DNA of 38,060 nucleotides. Origin: Phanerodontia chrysosporium (taxonomy: Eukaryota > Basidiomycota > Agaricomycetes > Polyporales > Phanerochaetaceae). Location: the NCBI GenBank assembly GCA_001910725.1, contig MJGA01000093.1:1-38060 (forward strand). The letters are read 5' to 3'. Positions 33,901 through 38,060 of this stretch are shown piece by piece (the stretch's first letter is position 1; the number at the start of each line of letters is the position of its first letter). Both the position numbers and the translations under genes were made by a program. The notes under the pieces were generated by a model. That model had not been told where the DNA came from. It ran no database searches and saw nothing but the letters and a program-made list of their open reading frames with translations.

Positions 33901-35271
33901 CTGTAGAGAATATCATCGTGCGTACGAGCTGGCCTTGTGCCGTACCGAAGCCGGTGCGTAGAACGACGCCCAGGCACCCGCCGTCGGGCGTGTCGCCGCC
34001 GCTGCGCGCCTGAAGGACCTTTGTACCACTGAAGAGGACCGCGTTTTTGTGGGTTGCATCAACATCCAGCCGCTCACTGCCGTCGAGAAGCTCGATAGAC
34101 TCCTTGAGAAGGGGAGTCGACTCGCCCGAGAGCATTGCCTCGTTAACAATGCATCCGCCGTGAATCAGAAGAATATCTGCTGGTACGGTCGTCTCCGACT
34201 GTTGGCGCACTACGGAATGTGTATTCAGGACGAAGCTCAATACACGCATGTTCTAGAGGTGACTCACCGACGGAAACAACGTCCCCGGGCAGCAGCTCGT
34301 CGCTCTGGATAGTAACCCACCTTCCGTTCCTCTTGCACTGAATCGGAAATGGCGCAACAGACATAGTCCTGAACTCTGTCAAAGTCCGCAGACGCTGAAT
34401 AATTGATGAGCGTCCGTTTATTCAAGGCAGTGCTAGCTTGGACTGACCTGCCACACAACCGTGCACTCGAAAACGATGAGCATGAACAGCGTGAACAGGC
34501 TGTAGTACCAATACTCGTCCAGGCACCAGAGCGCAACGCAGAAGACCTGAAAGACAAAGAATGGGGCTGTCGCATGCTCAGCGAAGAGCGACGAGAAGGA
34601 CGGAATCGGGATGTTGAATTCGTTCTTGCCGTACAGCTCAAGCAGCTCGGGTACTTGAGCCGCGCTGAGGCCCTTTGGCGCGTGGTATGTTGCCAGCGGC
34701 GGGTTGGTCGAGGTGGGGTAAGGCAGATTGATGAACACAATGGGCTCCTTCGATTGGAGGATATAGGTGTCGCGCTGGTAGCTGAAAGTGTATGTCTTCG
34801 GATCCGAGGGCACCTTCTTGTGTAGAGGCACGATTTCGCCCACACCACGGTGCGGAGCGGGAATGAGCCGAATGCAATCCGCATCTTCCAAAGACCTGGC
34901 CTGCACGCGGTGTCAGGTTTCATACACAGCAGACGACCGAGCTGGAGGTACGCACCTTGCGAGTTGTGATCCAAGCCTTTGCCGCCGTACTCCACCGCGT
35001 CACCAAGAAACTGAGAGCATGCCCAGCACCGAGAGACACACACGCAAGGAACGTCCATTCTTCACTTTTCAGCCATTCGTCGTACTTGACGTAGTACGCA
35101 TACGCGAGGAGCGGGTAGAGGGAAAGGAATGGCACCGTGTACAGATACGTGTACCACGGCAGCGCCTTGTGAAGAGTCGCCGCAACAATTTCAGGCGACT
35201 CGACCTTAACCGATACCCTGCAAGAGGTGAATTAGCTGGTGCAGTATCGCGGATATTGTTGTGACTTGCAT
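30972..35271 (-). CDS. SPF1: P5A-type ATPase, Spf1/ATP13A1 family, with an apparent frameshift
   Basis: ER-resident P5A ATPase that dislocates mistargeted transmembrane helices. Multi-exon gene, about 1,200 aa, ending at 30972-30974 (EVVEKKQS). Motifs in order: [25 protein letters not shown], the P5A membrane signature [13 protein letters not shown] (about 33700-33740), the phosphorylation loop [10 protein letters not shown] (about 33537-33560), [28 protein letters not shown], and the hinge [20 protein letters not shown] (about 32340). Two problems are visible. First, the conserved [13 protein letters not shown] (frame ending 33181) and the following [16 protein letters not shown] (from about 33178) lie in different frames with no room for an intron. 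A single missing base near 33178-33182 explains it. Second, the only nearby ATG (35271) plus the 48-bp intron-like stretch 35218-35265 does not run in frame into [14 protein letters not shown], so the true start is unresolved. Family assignment is firm. Gene integrity is not. Confidence 0.85.
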
Positions 35272-36043
35272 GCTGTCTGTACTGGGACGGAGAAGTCCCC
35301 GCGATGACCAGTTAGTTAGGCCGAATTCCCAGAAGATTATTTAGTCCTCTGCGACTCAGAGTAGGCTGTCCACAGCCAAAGTCTCAGCAGCGTCCGCCGG
35401 CGAGAGAATGAGGCAGGTGCGACAAGGAGGTGGAGAAAGTGCTCGGACAAGACACGAGCTTGCGCTGGGCCGACCGCTGACGCGACGTGGCAAATGCGGC
35501 AGTCATTTCCACACGCCTCGAACGCTCCTCTCATTTTTGTACCTGTTTCCCTCGCTACTTCCTGTTCGCCAGCATACGTAGCCGTAGGGTGTCTGAAAAT
35601 TGGAAAGCAAATTATATATATTGTCTAAATCTATCTCTTTTCAGAGACAGTAATCAAACCCAACCAGGTTCACAATACAACATCTTAGGCTAGGGGATCT
35701 CTAACAGACCACGAAAGATATCCTATCTTCAATACCACAAGCTACCTGCAGCTAATCGACTTGATTTATCCATCAGCTTATTCAGGACTTTCGTATACCT
35801 CTTAATGTCATTCTGCAAAGTTGACCACCAGGACAGAGCGCCGCCGGTCGACCATCCAGGTCACATCGTCTAGGCAGAGGCGAGCAGCAGCGCAATAGAG
35901 GCAGGCGAGAGATCTCTTCGACGCAGTGCGAGGAAAAGCAGTAGCTTGTTGAGACGTCCTTGGCGAGGAAGGGACACCCTTTCCAATCTTTTATTTTTGG
36001 GGAGCCACGACCGAAGGATCTGCAGGTACAAGAGCCCCCCATC
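35272..36043. other. SPF1 5' flank and unassigned sequence
   Basis: The first 300 bases should contain the SPF1 promoter. An AT-rich patch (AAATTATATATATTG near 35609-35623) stands out from the GC-rich surroundings. No gene was recognised. Confidence 0.4.
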
Positions 36044-36322
36044 CTACACTTCACGACACAGTGATGAGGACATCCGGATAGACAAGGGCAGGTTTGTGCT
36101 CGCCTTGACTCGCTCGACAACTGCTGATAGGGCCTCCGCAAACAACGGCAGGCCGGGGACGGGCGGGAGCTTCAGGGCGGCTTTCGCGAACTTGAGCACC
36201 GGAAGTGAGGTCGCTGGTCTTATGGCGCGCGCGTGTCCTCGTAGGGCGTCGTTGGTTGTCGAGCGCAGAAGAGCAGCAATATTACACAGCCCTGCACTCG
36301 ACACGCATGTCACTGCCTGCAT
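36044..36322 (-). other. Possible gene fragment with a helical N-terminal-type segment
   Basis: A 92-codon open frame from ATG 36322. Its middle, LPVLKFAKAALKLPPVPGLP followed by LFAEALSAVVERVKAS, resembles the amphipathic N-terminal helices of a large basidiomycete family (seen in front of NTPase or kinase-like domains). The remaining frame is short and I see no downstream domain, so it would be a fragment or pseudogene. The resemblance is from memory of pattern, not a search. Confidence 0.3.
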
Positions 36323-36681
36323 TGACCCTCTACAACGTGTTGTGATGGTAGACTTGTAACGTAGGCTTCATGCCAAACCGCGAACTCCTCTCACGCTAGA
36401 CCTCAGTCAATGGTCATGCCCAAGTAACTCTCCGTGCCCTACCTTCTTGCCGGTTGGGCGCATACACAACATTTTTCCTGAGGAAGGATAATATAGATCT
36501 GCATACACAAATTGAAGTATATCCTAATCACATGCTGTACAGTGTGTAGCAGAAGGGAGGACCTCTCCTGATATCCCTGGGGTCCTAAACATCCGCATCT
36601 GAATATTGGTAACGAAATGTCTAGTACTGAACCTACGTTGCATCAATTACAACTGAGGAGTTCGGAGTACTGAACGTCAAA
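36323..36681. other. Intergenic, no gene seen
   Basis: About 360 bases between the fragment and the stop of the Ppo-like gene, AT-richer than the flanks. No open frame resembles protein. Confidence 0.4.
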
Positions 36682-38060
36682 TCAGCAGGCGTAATCCTTG
36701 TAACGGGCACATAGACATACCTCGACAGCCAGGGAAGAGGGCCATGGTGTGACCTCGCCCTTCCAGTTTTGGTACGAGGCAACCTCGACGATCGCGCCGT
36801 CATGCCCCTCAACGACTCTGCACAGGAGAATTCAGAATGTACGCACAGGGAGAGTCACAAAGACACGAACCGATGGAGTTTACCAGACGGACCAGGAGCG
36901 CGCTGGAGGTTGGGCAGGCTGAAGATGCAATGCAGCATGGCGGGTACAGTCTGCAACTGCTGGTCAGACACGCCGTGCAAAATTCACTACATACGACTTA
37001 CCGCCTCAATGAAACGCTTATCCATGAGACTGTTGCGACCCGCATTAGACAGGCGCTGTGATCAAACAATGAGAGCGACGTACCCATGCTCGACGCCAAC
37101 ATCGTCCATGCCGCGAACCGCCTCGTACACCTGCTCCGCAATCTGCTTATCGGTCACGCCAAGGCCCGCCAGCGCAAGCTCGTTGCGGAGGTGCGTCTCG
37201 CCGTCGAGCAGGCGGTCCACGAGGCGCGCCGACGCAGCGCGCCAACACCGCGCTGTCGCCGCCAGGTCGCCGACAAAGGCGGAGGCGAGGCCCTGGGAGT
37301 TGCCGCACAGCCGGAGGGTCGGAAGGAAAGACGCGACGTCGGGGACGGCGCACGGCGGCTGCGCCACGAAGCCGTCGGCGACAGCGGCGAGCCCTCGAGG
37401 GTGTGGAGCGCAGACTGGAGACGGCGCGCGATGCGAGAGATGAGGTCGAACATCCCGAGTGATGCAGCGTCGCCGACGACGTTGCTTCGAGATGCTTGCT
37501 GCGACGGCCTGGGCGCGTTGCCGCAGCGCGAACTCGCGGCTGGGGTCGGTGTTGACATAAACGTAGCTGTGATACATTTCAATGAACGCGAAGATGTCAG
37601 CTCAAAGGACACGTACTCGGCGAGGTCGGCAAAGCCCTGGAAGTACCGGTCGGGACGGTAGTGCTTGCCTTCGTCATGCGCCTCCGTAGCATCTGGCCGG
37701 ATCTGCGAAGCTCATTAGAGACCGATCAAGCTGAAAATGTATGAATAGTGACCATAGCGGCAATCCAGAAGATGGGTACCATGTTGACGACATCGCGGAC
37801 AATGTCGACGTACCGCTTGCTGCCGCCGATGGAGAGCGACTGGTGGTGCAGCTGTGCATCCGTGAAGCGCAGGAAGCTGAGGCGGTGCGCCTCAAGGGCG
37901 TCGGGGGTGAACAGAACCTGCTCGAGTCCAGTGAAGGCAGTGGCGGGGCGGCCCGTGAGCGCACGCACGCGCGCCTCGTACGCAGGGGGCGGGCGCGGGA
38001 GCTCGAGGAGAGATGTGGGCAGCACGGGGCGGTCCACGTGTACTGATCAAGGAGCGCGGC
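36682..38060 (-). CDS. Ppo-like fatty acid oxygenase, 3' part only, frame probably disturbed
   Basis: Partial gene whose N-terminus lies beyond the right edge. Ppo enzymes fuse a heme peroxidase/dioxygenase domain to a P450-like domain and make oxylipin signals. Visible here: TGRPATAFTGLEQVLFTPDA, then GGSKRYVDIVRDVVNMVPIF (the linker entering the P450-like part), ADYVYVNTDPSREFALRQRA after an intron at 37567-37616, LVDRLLDGETHLRNELALAG, and a C-terminal IFSLPNLQRAPGPSG, where PGPxG is a Ppo hallmark, followed by VTPWPSSLAVE. The frame appears to change around 38034 (QYTW to DRPVLP) and again within 37380-37520, where LGMFDLISRIARRLQ lies in another frame. The region aligned to the P450 heme loop reads VGVEHGLMDKRF, without a cysteine. 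The family call is moderate. The gene may be a pseudogene, a non-P450 Ppo variant or a mis-assembled copy. Confidence 0.5.

Noticed and set aside
1..38060. tRNA, rRNA, riboswitch or CRISPR signals
   Set aside because: None could be recognised by eye. The split eukaryotic genes make CRISPR and bacterial regulatory elements implausible.

Overview
The window is nuclear DNA of a filamentous basidiomycete, most likely an Agaricomycete and perhaps Polyporales. The evidence is split genes with many GT-AG introns of about 40-85 bp, short divergent promoters, a sphingolipid C9-methyltransferase, a Ppo-type fatty acid oxygenase and KDZ and Ty3/gypsy transposons of the kinds common in mushroom genomes. 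I had no database. All family names rest on motifs and reading frames I could see.

Layout. Positions 1 to about 7600 are AT-rich transposon debris: a decayed Ty3/gypsy element (pre-protease/protease and integrase remnants), two LTR-like units, and a 619-bp Tc1/mariner-type MITE nested inside an older inverted-repeat element. Positions 7643-16644 are a structurally complete 9,002-bp KDZ (Kyakuja-Dileera-Zisupton) DNA transposon. It has terminal inverted repeats of about 603 bp and a perfect 8-bp target-site duplication (GAGATGAT). Inside, two passenger genes run leftward (an HMG-box-like protein and an unknown 496-aa protein) and the transposase runs rightward, from a shared divergent start region. 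The transposase has three in-frame stops and a one-base frameshift. The HMG-like gene has one stop. The 496-aa gene is open throughout.

From 16.7 kb on, host genes are closely packed: sphingolipid C9-methyltransferase (-), a YIF1-family ER/Golgi protein (+), an oligopeptide transporter with about 38 introns (+), a secreted two-LysM protein (+), GINS subunit Psf1 (-), the NEDD8-activating E1 regulatory subunit NAE1/Ula1 (+), a P5A-type ATPase of the Spf1 family (-), a small fragment (-), and the 3' part of a Ppo-like fatty acid oxygenase (-) that runs off the right edge. Two pairs, methyltransferase/YIF1 and Psf1/NAE1, share divergent promoters of under 200 bp.

Functionally the host genes are mostly housekeeping: membrane lipid and ER/secretory functions, DNA replication, neddylation and peptide uptake. 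There is no sign of a biosynthetic cluster. The most unusual object is the KDZ element with its two accessory genes, inserted 123 bp beyond the stop codon of the methyltransferase gene. Apparent single-base deletions in SPF1 and the Ppo-like gene could be real or could be assembly errors.
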